Below, piece after piece: positions 36,993 through 44,855 of a stretch of DNA of 64,000 bases (position 1 is the first letter of the stretch; every line of letters begins with the position of its first letter). Source of the DNA: Arcicella lustrica (GTDB taxonomy: Bacteria > Bacteroidota > Bacteroidia > Cytophagales > Spirosomataceae). The position numbers and the translations under genes are program-made. The stretch is from NCBI RefSeq assembly GCF_034930985.1, contig NZ_JAYGIM010000004.1:1-64000 (forward strand), given 5' to 3'. Under the pieces are notes generated by a model, which saw only the letters and a list, made by a program, of their open reading frames with translations, was not told the origin of the DNA and searched no databases.

Positions 36993-37739
36993 ATGGCAAT
37001 CTTAATTTTCTTCGTAGCTCACTGGTATCTATCGTTATTCTCTCAGACATTCTTTTTACATCGTTATGCAGCGCATCAGATGTTCACGATGTCGAAGGGT
37101 TGGGAGAAATTCTTTTACTGGTTTACTTTTATCACGCAAGGTTCTTCGTTCCTAAGCCCAAAAGCTTATGGAATTATGCACCGTTTACACCATGCTTATG
37201 CAGATACTGAAAAAGACCCACATTCGCCAAGTTACTCTGATAACCTTTTCCACATGATGTGGAAAACTAAGGATTATTATAATGCTGTACTTAACGACCG
37301 TGCGGGTATAGAGCCTAAATTTTTGAAGGGAGTTCCTTATTATGCTTTGGTTGAAAAATTAGGAGATAAATGGTTTGTTAGAATCGCTTGGGGTGTTTTA
37401 TATACTTTGTTTTATATGAAATTCGCTACACATACTTGGGAATATGCTTTGTTGCCAATTCATTATTTGATGGGGCCAGTTCATGGTGTAATTATCAACT
37501 GGTTTGCTCATAAATATGGTTATGTAAATTTCAAAGTAAATGATACAGCCAAAAACTTATTACCATTCGATTTCTTGATGATGGGAGAATCATACCATAA
37601 CAATCACCATAAATTAGGTGGAAGAGCCAATTTTGGTATCAAATGGCATGAATTCGACCCTACTTATCCAGTTATCTTAGTACTGAATTTATTACACATC
37701 ATCAAACTAAAACGCAATAACGATTTGAATTATATGTAG
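36993..37739 (+). CDS. Membrane fatty-acyl desaturase
   Basis: 248 aa. The three histidine boxes of the di-iron desaturase family are present: HRYAAH (~24), HRLHH (~63) and HNNHH (~204), with hydrophobic segments between. Uses O2 and two electrons to insert a cis double bond, probably into acyl-CoA or lipid acyl chains, to keep membranes fluid. Somewhat shorter than typical delta-9 enzymes (~300 aa), lacking the first N-terminal helix; the ATG at 36993 is preceded by a good -7 box TAATTTTG at 36971-36978, supporting this start. Precedes a PhyH dioxygenase and a globin, also O2-dependent proteins. Confidence 0.88.
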   Translation: MAILIFFVAHWYLSLFSQTFFLHRYAAHQMFTMSKGWEKFFYWFTFITQGSSFLSPKAYGIMHRLHHAYADTEKDPHSPSYSDNLFHMMWKTKDYYNAVLNDRAGIEPKFLKGVPYYALVEKLGDKWFVRIAWGVLYTLFYMKFATHTWEYALLPIHYLMGPVHGVIINWFAHKYGYVNFKVNDTAKNLLPFDFLMMGESYHNNHHKLGGRANFGIKWHEFDPTYPVILVLNLLHIIKLKRNNDLNYM

Positions 37740-37744
37740 GTAAT

Positions 37745-37865
37745 TTAGTGAATGAGAGAGTTGTGAATTAGTGATTATTGTTCTTAAAGTCAAAAAAACT
37801 AATTGTAGATTCCCATTCACTAAATCACAACCGCAGCGGCGGACCGCTCACTCATTCACAATTTA
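37745..37865. repeat. Palindromic intergenic element, copy 1
   Basis: TTGTGAATTAGTGA (37761-37774) faces TCACTAAATCACAA (37817-37830), and GTGAATGAG (37749-37757) faces CTCATTCAC (37851-37859). Inside the right half, the 27-bp core CACAACCGCAGCGGCGGACC GCTCACT (37826-37852) contains the hairpin AGCGG-CGGA-CCGCT and is identical to 38774-38800. It is much richer in GC than its surroundings. The apparent N-terminal extension of the PhyH frame (37778-37867) is just translation of this element. Confidence 0.75.
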
Positions 37866-37867
37866 TA

Positions 37868-38683
37868 ATGATGGACTTTGATGCAAAAACTTTTACGCTT
37901 GGCGAGCAATTAACTCCTGAACAAAAAGCGTATTTCGACCAATATGGATTTATTCATTTCAAAAATTTTATTTCAAAAGAAACCGTGGAAGCGTTTAAAA
38001 ACGAAGCTCATCGTGTTGAAAAAGAATGGCTTGAGGCAGGAATTGACAAGATGAACGGCATTCCTTTGAAATTCGGAAAGGATGAAAAGGGCAACCCTAT
38101 GATTCAGCGTTTGTGTTTTTTATCACAACACAGTGCTATCTTGCATGAATATTTGCAAGACCCACGTTTAAAAGCTTTACTGACATTGATTCCCAACAAT
38201 GCTAATCGCATTGGCGAAGATGAAAAGGATGGTTTGGTTTTCAATCATTATGTGAATGCTGATAATAGTAAGTTTTCGCAAATGGGTTGGCATACCGATA
38301 GTCCAAGAGATTTATTTTTAGGACAAAAAATCTTAAAAATGTTGAATGTTGGTACGCATTTAGATGATTGTCCGATGGAAAATGGTGGTTTAAGAGTATT
38401 GCCCGGTACGCACAAACTAAGTAAAATGAAAGTGTTGTTTTTGAAGAAACAATTCATTGACCATAATCCAGATAAAAACGAAGTAGGTTTAAATATTGAA
38501 GCAGGCGATTTAACCGTACACGATGGCGACCTTTGGCATAGAGTAGAAGTTTGTCCGTTTACCGGTGAAAAATCTCGTAGAAGAGTAATGTATTTCCCGA
38601 TTGTTCAAGGAAAATATCAACCTAAAGACGAAAAAAGCAAAACTCCTTTTTATCATAAATTGGGGAAATTAGTTGTGAAGTGA
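37868..38683 (+). CDS. Phytanoyl-CoA dioxygenase (PhyH) family Fe(II)/2-oxoglutarate oxygenase
   Basis: 271 aa. I choose the ATG at 37868 (MMDFDAKTF) because the upstream 30 codons of the frame fall in a palindromic repeat. The double-stranded beta-helix core has the iron ligands His and Asp (GWHTDSPRD, ~137) and a distal His (HDGDLWHRVE, ~223), followed by the 2-oxoglutarate-binding Arg (SRRRVMYF). It hydroxylates an unknown substrate, possibly a lipid given the desaturase upstream. Flanked on both sides by copies of the same palindromic element. Confidence 0.85.
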   Translation: MMDFDAKTFTLGEQLTPEQKAYFDQYGFIHFKNFISKETVEAFKNEAHRVEKEWLEAGIDKMNGIPLKFGKDEKGNPMIQRLCFLSQHSAILHEYLQDPRLKALLTLIPNNANRIGEDEKDGLVFNHYVNADNSKFSQMGWHTDSPRDLFLGQKILKMLNVGTHLDDCPMENGGLRVLPGTHKLSKMKVLFLKKQFIDHNPDKNEVGLNIEAGDLTVHDGDLWHRVEVCPFTGEKSRRRVMYFPIVQGKYQPKDEKSKTPFYHKLGKLVVK

Positions 38684-38815
38684 TAGTTGTGAGTTAGTGA
38701 ATATTTCAACAGTTCAACTAAAGGTACTCCGCCAAATTCAAACGAATTTCTAACCTTTCAAAAATCACTAATTCACAACCGCAGCGGCGGACCGCTCACT
38801 AACTCACTAAATAAT
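38680..38815. repeat. Palindromic intergenic element, copy 2
   Basis: TTGTGAGTTAGTGA (38687-38700) faces TCACTAATTCACAA (38764-38777); the 27-bp GC-rich core at 38774-38800 is identical to the core of copy 1 and in the same orientation. It separates the PhyH gene from the globin gene. Confidence 0.75.
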
Positions 38816-38820
38816 CTCAC

Positions 38821-39207
38821 ATGAAAAAAGACTTAGAAACCCGTGCTGACATAGAGCTATTAGTCAATAGTTTTTATGATAAAATACGTGATAACGATAC
38901 ATTAGGCTATATTTTTGATGAAGTAGCCAAAGTAAATTGGGAAAAACATTTACCAAAAATGTATAGTTTTTGGGAGATGATTCTTTTCAATAAAGAAGGT
39001 TATGAAGGGCATCCGCTTCGTCCGCATTTGGTGATTAATAATCAACATCCGCTGAATCCACAACATTTCGCTACTTGGCTAACAATTTTCGAAGCTACTG
39101 TTGACGAACATTTTGAAGGTGAAAAAGCAGACGAAATTAAAAGTAGGGCTAAAAATGTAGCTTTATCTTGGGCATTTAAAATTCACCATTTTAATAGTCC
39201 TGCCTAA
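38821..39207 (+). CDS. Group III truncated haemoglobin
   Basis: 128 aa, the usual size. A 2-on-2 globin with the group III pattern: IELLVNSFYDKIRDNDTLGYIF at the start, YSFWEMILF in the middle, the haem-ligand region HPLRPHLVI and HFATWLTIFEATVDEHF. Such proteins bind O2 or NO in the cytoplasm; physiological roles are uncertain (NO detoxification or O2 delivery are proposed). Last of a run of three O2-using genes (desaturase, PhyH, globin), but repeat elements separate them so a single operon is unproven. Confidence 0.92.
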   Translation: MKKDLETRADIELLVNSFYDKIRDNDTLGYIFDEVAKVNWEKHLPKMYSFWEMILFNKEGYEGHPLRPHLVINNQHPLNPQHFATWLTIFEATVDEHFEGEKADEIKSRAKNVALSWAFKIHHFNSPA

Positions 39208-39433
39208 AAAAGATTTGTCCACTTTCATGAAAGAGGACAAATCAAAAAGTTTATTCCTCCTCAAATAAATGCGATTTAAAGAGTAACAATTCCATCAAAA
39301 ACTCAAATTTAACAATTCAAAGGTCGTTCCTTACTCCTCTGTACTAAACGCTATTTCATTTCTACAACTAAATAGGTACTTTTGGCAATTCGCCCAACAC
39401 ACAATCTAAGTACATTTCTAATCGAAATAACAC

Positions 39434-40513
39434 ATGAAAATTATCTATTTTCTATTAGTACCCCTCCTATTCTTTTCTTGTAAAAAAATACAGGAGCAAA
39501 CTCAACCCGAAATCATGAATATTTCGGAATCGGTTTATGCTTCGGGAATCGTGAAAAGTAAAAATCAATATCAGGTTTTCTCAAAAGTAAATGGCATCAT
39601 CGACGAACTCTATGTAAAAGATGGCGATTTTGTACAGAAAGGTCAACCACTGATGAAAATCTTTAATCAAACAAGCAGACTCAATACTGAAAATGCAGCT
39701 TTGCTTGCCGCCAATACAGATGTAAAAGCTAATGAAGATAAATTAAAAGATTTAAGCATTGCCATAGAATTAGCACATAAAAAACTTCAAAACGATTCTT
39801 TACTTTTTCTTCGTCAAAGTAATCTTTGGGCACAACAAGTTGGTACTAAAGTAGAATTTGAGCAAAGAGAATTAGTTTATACCAATTCAAAAATTGCTTA
39901 TCAATCTGCCATTTTGAAGTACAAAGAATTGAAACGCCAAGTAAATTTTTCAGCGGCACAATCCAAAAAGAATTTAACCATTAACCAAACTATTGAAGCA
40001 GATTATACTTTGAAAAGTGAATACGCTGGTCGCTTGTATAGTTTACAAAAAGAAAAAGGCGAAATGGTAAATGCACAAACCGCTATTGCTGTTATTGGTG
40101 ATGCCAATCTGTTTAGCTTAGAACTACAAGTAGATGAAGATGATATTGTTAGAGTAAGTATCGGACAAAAAATTATGGTGACACTAGATAGTTACCAAGG
40201 TGAAGCTTTTGAGGCAACCGTCAATGAAATCGACCCTTTGATGAATGAAAAAACAAGAGCTTTCACTGTAAAAGCAAGCTTTACAAAACAACCGAAACTA
40301 TTATATCCAAACCTGACGGTAGAAGCCAATATCATCATCCAAACCAAAGAAAAAGTACTGACAATTCCACGCAACTATTTAATAGAAGACACTTACGTTC
40401 TGAATGAAAAGAAGGAAAAAGTAAAAGTAAAAATAGGTTTAAAAGATTATCAGAAAGTAGAAATCCTATCGGGTTTAACGGCTCAAAACATCATTCTAAA
40501 ACCTAGCAAATGA
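39434..40513 (+). CDS. Periplasmic adaptor (HlyD/MacA-type) lipoprotein of an ABC exporter
   Basis: 359 aa. Lipobox Cys16 (LLFFSC-KKI) anchors it. A biotinyl-lipoyl-like half (VNGIIDELYVKDGDFVQKGQPL, ~55), an alpha-hairpin coiled coil (~85-175), the second lipoyl half (YAGRLYSLQKEKGEMVNA) and a beta-barrel domain follow. It links the inner-membrane permease to an outer-membrane channel. A TACTTTTG box at 39377-39384 may be the -7 element. The stop overlaps the permease start (ATGA, 40510-40513), so the two are translationally coupled. Confidence 0.9.
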   Translation: MKIIYFLLVPLLFFSCKKIQEQTQPEIMNISESVYASGIVKSKNQYQVFSKVNGIIDELYVKDGDFVQKGQPLMKIFNQTSRLNTENAALLAANTDVKANEDKLKDLSIAIELAHKKLQNDSLLFLRQSNLWAQQVGTKVEFEQRELVYTNSKIAYQSAILKYKELKRQVNFSAAQSKKNLTINQTIEADYTLKSEYAGRLYSLQKEKGEMVNAQTAIAVIGDANLFSLELQVDEDDIVRVSIGQKIMVTLDSYQGEAFEATVNEIDPLMNEKTRAFTVKASFTKQPKLLYPNLTVEANIIIQTKEKVLTIPRNYLIEDTYVLNEKKEKVKVKIGLKDYQKVEILSGLTAQNIILKPSK

Positions 40514-41769
40514 ACGCAAAACTCATCATCAATATAGCCAAATCGCTATTATTAGCCCGCTGGCGACAAACACTTGTAGCGGCTGTAGGCGTTACATTTA
40601 GTATCACGATGTTCATCACACTTTTGGGTTTCATGAACGGTTTGAATGATTTATTAGATAATTTAATCCTCAACCGCACGCCACATGTTAGGCTTTTTAA
40701 TGAAATAAAAGCCAATAAAAACCAACCAATAAATCTTTCCGAACGCTATAAAGCTTACCATAATTTTATAAGTTCAATCAAACCAAGTGGTAATAGTATT
40801 GAAATCCGTAACAATGGACTCATCATGCAGACACTCCGTAATGATGATAGAGTATTGGGTATCTCTCCCAAAATGACAGCTCAGGTATTTTATAACGTTG
40901 GGAACATTGATATTACAGGTGTGGTAAACGGCGTAGATGTAGAAGCAGAAAGTAAATTATTTTTCTTTCAAGATTATGTTACCGAAGGTTCTTATCTTGA
41001 TTTAAAAAATGTTCCGAACAGTATTATTTTGGGGAAAGGTGCTGCCGATAAAATGTTAGCCAGAATTGGTGACGTCATTCAGATTACAACGCCAAAAGGT
41101 GAACGTTTTCCTTTGAAAGTAGTTGGCTTTTTTCAATCTGGAATTGTTGAGATTGATAAAGTACAGAGTTATGCGTCCATCAAAACAGCTCAAAAATTAT
41201 TAGGGCAAACCAATAGTTACGTTACCGACATCCAAGTAAAATTAAAAGACATTAAAATGGCTCCTGCACTTAGCAAGGAGTACACCCATGTTTTTAATAC
41301 TGATGCAGAGGATATTCAAACAGCTAATTCTCAGTTTGAAACGGGAAGTTCCATTCGTTCTTTGATTTCCTATGCCGTGGGTATAACACTCTTAATTGTA
41401 GCAGGTTTCGGGATTTATAACATTCTGAACATGATGATTTATGAGAAAATGGATACCATTGCGATTTTAAAAGCAACAGGTTTTTCTGGCAAAGATGTGA
41501 ATAGAATCTTCATTACAATTGCACTAAGTATTGGTTTCTTCGGGGGCATTACGGGTTTGATTTCTGGTTTTTTACTTTCTTCCGTTATCGACCAAATACC
41601 CTTCAATACGGCAGCATTGCCCACAGTAACGACTTATCCGATTAATTATAATCCAAAATTTTACTTTATTGGAATATCTTTCTCATTAATCACAACCTAT
41701 TTCGCTGGGCTTTTCCCTGCACGCAAAGCAAGTAAAATCGACCCTGTGGACATTATTAGAGGAAAATAA
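40510..41769 (+). CDS. FtsX-family ABC transporter permease (MacB/DevC/LolC-like)
   Basis: 419 aa. TM1 near residues 20-42, a large periplasmic MacB_PCD domain (~45-270), then three helices in the FtsX domain (~285-310, ~335-360, ~385-410), with the family ending FPARKASKIDPVDIIRGK. Works as a dimer with two copies of the downstream ATPase; there is no fused ATPase, so the set resembles DevBCA rather than MacAB. It probably exports a lipid, peptide or drug, or works as a mechanotransmitting pump; the cargo is unknown. Confidence 0.9.
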   Translation: MNAKLIINIAKSLLLARWRQTLVAAVGVTFSITMFITLLGFMNGLNDLLDNLILNRTPHVRLFNEIKANKNQPINLSERYKAYHNFISSIKPSGNSIEIRNNGLIMQTLRNDDRVLGISPKMTAQVFYNVGNIDITGVVNGVDVEAESKLFFFQDYVTEGSYLDLKNVPNSIILGKGAADKMLARIGDVIQITTPKGERFPLKVVGFFQSGIVEIDKVQSYASIKTAQKLLGQTNSYVTDIQVKLKDIKMAPALSKEYTHVFNTDAEDIQTANSQFETGSSIRSLISYAVGITLLIVAGFGIYNILNMMIYEKMDTIAILKATGFSGKDVNRIFITIALSIGFFGGITGLISGFLLSSVIDQIPFNTAALPTVTTYPINYNPKFYFIGISFSLITTYFAGLFPARKASKIDPVDIIRGK

Positions 41770-41770
41770 T

Positions 41771-42454
41771 ATGCAACATTCAACAATTATTGAGGCAAAA
41801 GCCATCAACAAAAGTTTCCACGACCCCGTAACGATTCCTATTTTGAAGGATATTAATTTTTCTGTGAACAAAGGAGAATTTACTTCTATCATAGGAAAGT
41901 CTGGCTGTGGAAAATCAACTTTGTTGTATATACTTTCTACAATGGATACTGCTTATGAAGGAGAATTATTGATTGATGGCATCAGTATGCAAGGTAAAAA
42001 AGAGCAAGATTTGGCAAGAGTAAGAAATGAAAAAATTGGTTTTGTATTCCAATTTCATTACTTGTTGAATGAATTTACGGTGTTACAAAACGTCATGTTG
42101 CCCGGTTTGAAACTCAATAAATATTCAGAACAAGAATTAGAACACCGAGCGATGGAACATCTTAGAAAGTTAGGCATAGAAAACCAAGCTTTGAAAAGTG
42201 CTACACAACTTTCGGGCGGAGAAAAACAAAGAGTAGCCATTGCCAGAGCCTTAATCAACGATCCGCTGATTATTATGGGCGACGAACCTACGGGCAATTT
42301 AGATAAAAAGAATACAGAAATAGTTTTTGATATTTTTCAACAATTAGCCATAGAATACCAACAAGCACTATTAATCGTAACCCACGACCCAAGCTTTGCC
42401 AACCGTACTAATCGAATTATTGAAATGGAGGATGGACGAGTGATTAAGAGTTAG
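41771..42454 (+). CDS. ABC transporter ATPase (LolD/MacB/DevA-like)
   Basis: 227 aa. Walker A GKSGCGKST (~43), Q-loop FQFHYLLNEFTV, signature LSGGEKQR (~146), Walker B IIMGDEPTGNLD and the His switch (VTHDPSF). It energises the FtsX-type permease one base upstream (stop at 41769, ATG at 41771). Last gene of the three-gene exporter operon. Confidence 0.95.
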   Translation: MQHSTIIEAKAINKSFHDPVTIPILKDINFSVNKGEFTSIIGKSGCGKSTLLYILSTMDTAYEGELLIDGISMQGKKEQDLARVRNEKIGFVFQFHYLLNEFTVLQNVMLPGLKLNKYSEQELEHRAMEHLRKLGIENQALKSATQLSGGEKQRVAIARALINDPLIIMGDEPTGNLDKKNTEIVFDIFQQLAIEYQQALLIVTHDPSFANRTNRIIEMEDGRVIKS

Positions 42455-42501
42455 GGCAATGTTATTTAAATCAACAAATAAGCTGAAAATCATTTCATTA
42501 A

Positions 42502-42533
42502 CTTGAACTATCTCAGGCATTTTTGTAAATTTG
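42502..42533 (+). promoter_or_regulatory. Promoter of the Rpn-like gene
   Basis: CTTG (42502-42505) and TAAATTTG (42526-42533), 20-bp spacer, fit the Bacteroidota -33/-7 pattern and stand 19 bp before the ATG at 42553. Confidence 0.55.
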
Positions 42534-42552
42534 CTTACTAAATTTCAACACC

Positions 42553-43533
42553 ATGAGAGCAAAATACATAAATCCATTCACTGATTTCGGCTTCAAGAAA
42601 ATCTTTGGTGAAGAAGCAAGTAAACCTCAATTGCTTGACTTCTTGAATGCTCTATTGCCACAACCTAATAAAATCGTTGACCTTTCTTTTAAAAATGCCG
42701 AACAGTTAGGCATTACTGATGCTGATAGAAAGGCGATTTATGATATTTACTGCGAAAATGAAAAGGGTGAAAAGTTCATCGTAGAGCTTCAAAAGGCGAA
42801 ACAGAATTACTTCAGAGAAAGAACAATCTATTACTCAACTTTCCCTATCCGAGAGCAGGCTGAAAAAGGAAATTGGAATTATAATTTAAAAGCGGTTTAC
42901 TGTATTGGCATTTTAGATTTTACTTTCGATGATTATGAAGCTGAACCAGAAAAGCATGAAGTAGTTCATTTTATTAAACTGAAAGATCAAAAAGGAAAAG
43001 TCTTTTACGATAAACTTACTTATATCTACCTTGAAATGCCCAATTTCAAGAAAAATGAAGAAGAACTCGAAACTCGCTTAGATAAATGGCTTTATTTTAT
43101 CCAGAATTTGGAAGATTTTCAGTCAATACCTCTCATTTTCAAAGACGAAGTATTCACGCAAGCGTTTGAGAAAGCAGAAATTGCTAAATACAATCAAGTT
43201 GAATTGGATAGCTATGAAAGTAGCCTGAAAGTTTTTAGAGATAACAAAGCGACATTCGACTATGCCAAACAAACAGCTTTTGACGAAGGAATAAATGAGG
43301 GAAGAAAAGTAGGTCACGAAGAAGGCATGAAGGAAGGTATCAAAGAGGGCATCAAAGAAGGTATTAAGGAAGGTATTAAGGAAGGTATCAAAGAAGGTAT
43401 TAAAAAAGGCATTGAAGAAGGTGAATATAAAGCAAAATTAGAAATAGCTAAAACACTCAAAGCAAATGGAGTCCCTACTGAGCTTATTATTTTGACAACT
43501 AAGTTAAGCAAAGAAGAAATAGATAAGCTTTGA
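42553..43533 (+). CDS. Rpn/PD-(D/E)XK nuclease-family transposase-like protein with EGIK repeats
   Basis: 326 aa. N-terminal INPFTDFGFKKIFGEEASKP and LLDFLNALL are the signature of the PDDEXK_2/Rpn family ('transposase' in many annotations), with a nuclease-like core (DIYCENEKGEKFIVELQKAK, here the likely acidic/Gln-Lys residues). Rpn proteins promote RecA-independent recombination. Residues ~257-292 are a tandem EGIK/EGMK repeat (12-bp DNA unit at about 43318-43430), a probable coiled or length-variable linker, followed by a short helical tail (VPTELIILTTKLSKEEIDKL). No terminal inverted repeats suggest an active element. It has its own promoter and terminator. Confidence 0.88.
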   Translation: MRAKYINPFTDFGFKKIFGEEASKPQLLDFLNALLPQPNKIVDLSFKNAEQLGITDADRKAIYDIYCENEKGEKFIVELQKAKQNYFRERTIYYSTFPIREQAEKGNWNYNLKAVYCIGILDFTFDDYEAEPEKHEVVHFIKLKDQKGKVFYDKLTYIYLEMPNFKKNEEELETRLDKWLYFIQNLEDFQSIPLIFKDEVFTQAFEKAEIAKYNQVELDSYESSLKVFRDNKATFDYAKQTAFDEGINEGRKVGHEEGMKEGIKEGIKEGIKEGIKEGIKEGIKKGIEEGEYKAKLEIAKTLKANGVPTELIILTTKLSKEEIDKL

Positions 43534-43560
43534 GATTTTTCGATAAAATCTCAAAGCTTA
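43524..43560. terminator. Perfect 16-bp palindromic terminator
   Basis: TAAGCTTTGAGATTTT (43524-43539) and AAAATCTCAAAGCTTA (43545-43560) are exact complements around a 5-nt loop. The stem contains the stop codon of the Rpn-like gene and ends 14 bp before the YqhD stop, so it serves both convergent genes. Confidence 0.8.
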
Positions 43561-43573
43561 ATGCTAACCGCTA

Positions 43574-44731
43574 TCAATAACTCAACTCTACAATTTCTTT
43601 CACTATCGCTGGCGTGATGTCTTTGCGCTCGCCAAGAGCTTTCCAGCCTCTTTCTGTAAAACGTTTTTCGATAAATTCTGCTGATTTTGCATAATCATCG
43701 GTGTATTCAGATAAGCGAGTTTTTACGCCTAATTCATGTAAAAAGGCTACTGTACGATCGATAGCGGCATTGGCTTTTTCGTCCAAAGTACCTTCGGTGA
43801 TGTTCCAAACTCTTTGTCCGTATTGTGCCAACTTTTCTTTTTTATTCTCGAAACGTACTTTATAAAGATTCGGGAAAATTATCGCTAAGGTTCTTGCATG
43901 GTCGATATTGTATAAGGCTGTCAGTTCATGACCAATCGCATGAGTTGCCCAGTCGGTCGGAACGCCTTTTTGTATCAAACCATTCAAAGCCATCGTACAG
44001 CTCCACATAAAATTAGCCGCTGCCTGATAATCACTTGGGTCTGCAATGATTTTTGGAGCTACTTCCACCAAAGTTTGTAAAATACTTTCTGCAAAACGGT
44101 CTTGTAACAATGCTCCTGCTGGATAGGTCAAATACTGTTCCAATACGTGCGTATAAGCATCTACAATACCATTTACCAATTGTGTTTTAGGAATACTTTT
44201 TATTACCTCTGGGTCGAGTACTGAGAACTTAGGAAATAATCCTGGGCCACCCATTCCTAGTTTTTCATGGGTTGATTGACGAGTAATCACCGCTCCAGAA
44301 TTCATTTCAGTCCCCGTTGCAGGCAAAGTAAGTACTGTTCCGAAAGGCATTGCTTTAGTTGTTCGCACAGGCTTGGTTAAAATCTCCCAAGGGTCGCCAT
44401 CATAATCTACGGCTGCTACTAAGAATTTCGTTCCATCAATCACCGAACCTCCTCCTACTGCTAATACGAAATCAACCTTTTCAGCACGCATGATTGCTAC
44501 AGCTTTCATCAAAGTTTCATAACTTGGATTTGGCTCGATGCCAACAAATTCTATTATTTTTCTACCTTCTAAAGCTTTGGTTACTTGTTCATAAACACCA
44601 TTGGTCTTAATACTTCCTCCGCCATAAGTCATTAATATTGTTGCGTCGGCAGGAATTTCTTTGGCTATTGTAGCGATTTGTCCCTTACCAAAAATGATTT
44701 TTGTGGGGTTCTGAAAATCGAAATTTAACAT
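43574..44731 (-). CDS. Iron-containing NADPH-dependent alcohol dehydrogenase, YqhD-like
   Basis: 385 aa, same as YqhD (387). Reduces aldehydes to alcohols, a detoxifying role in E. coli. N-terminal FQNPTKIIFGKGQI, the cofactor loop MTYGGGSIKTNG with GGGSVIDGTKF, and the metal-binding Asp/His set in NGIVDAYTHVLEQ and ATHAIGHELTALYNIDHAR are all present. The GGGS (not GGGSP) context and VYEQV segment match the YqhD/butanol dehydrogenase branch. Monocistronic. Confidence 0.93.
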   Translation of the reverse strand: MLNFDFQNPTKIIFGKGQIATIAKEIPADATILMTYGGGSIKTNGVYEQVTKALEGRKIIEFVGIEPNPSYETLMKAVAIMRAEKVDFVLAVGGGSVIDGTKFLVAAVDYDGDPWEILTKPVRTTKAMPFGTVLTLPATGTEMNSGAVITRQSTHEKLGMGGPGLFPKFSVLDPEVIKSIPKTQLVNGIVDAYTHVLEQYLTYPAGALLQDRFAESILQTLVEVAPKIIADPSDYQAAANFMWSCTMALNGLIQKGVPTDWATHAIGHELTALYNIDHARTLAIIFPNLYKVRFENKKEKLAQYGQRVWNITEGTLDEKANAAIDRTVAFLHELGVKTRLSEYTDDYAKSAEFIEKRFTERGWKALGERKDITPAIVKEIVELSY

Positions 44732-44855
44732 GTTGATGGTTCTTTGTTTGTTTATAAAGTTTTACGCTAATACGCATAATCTTTCAACAAGTCTGTGTAT
44801 TGAAAAGTTTCTGCAATACTCTTTCTCAACACAAGCATCACAACGCTTTTTTGCC

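Noticed and set aside
37778..37867. 30-residue N-terminal extension of the PhyH protein
   Set aside because: It is translation of a palindromic intergenic element repeated at 38.7 kb; family homology begins after the ATG at 37868.
42553..43533. Active insertion sequence
   Set aside because: The product belongs to the Rpn/PDDEXK_2 'transposase' family, but no terminal inverted repeats or target duplications were seen around it.
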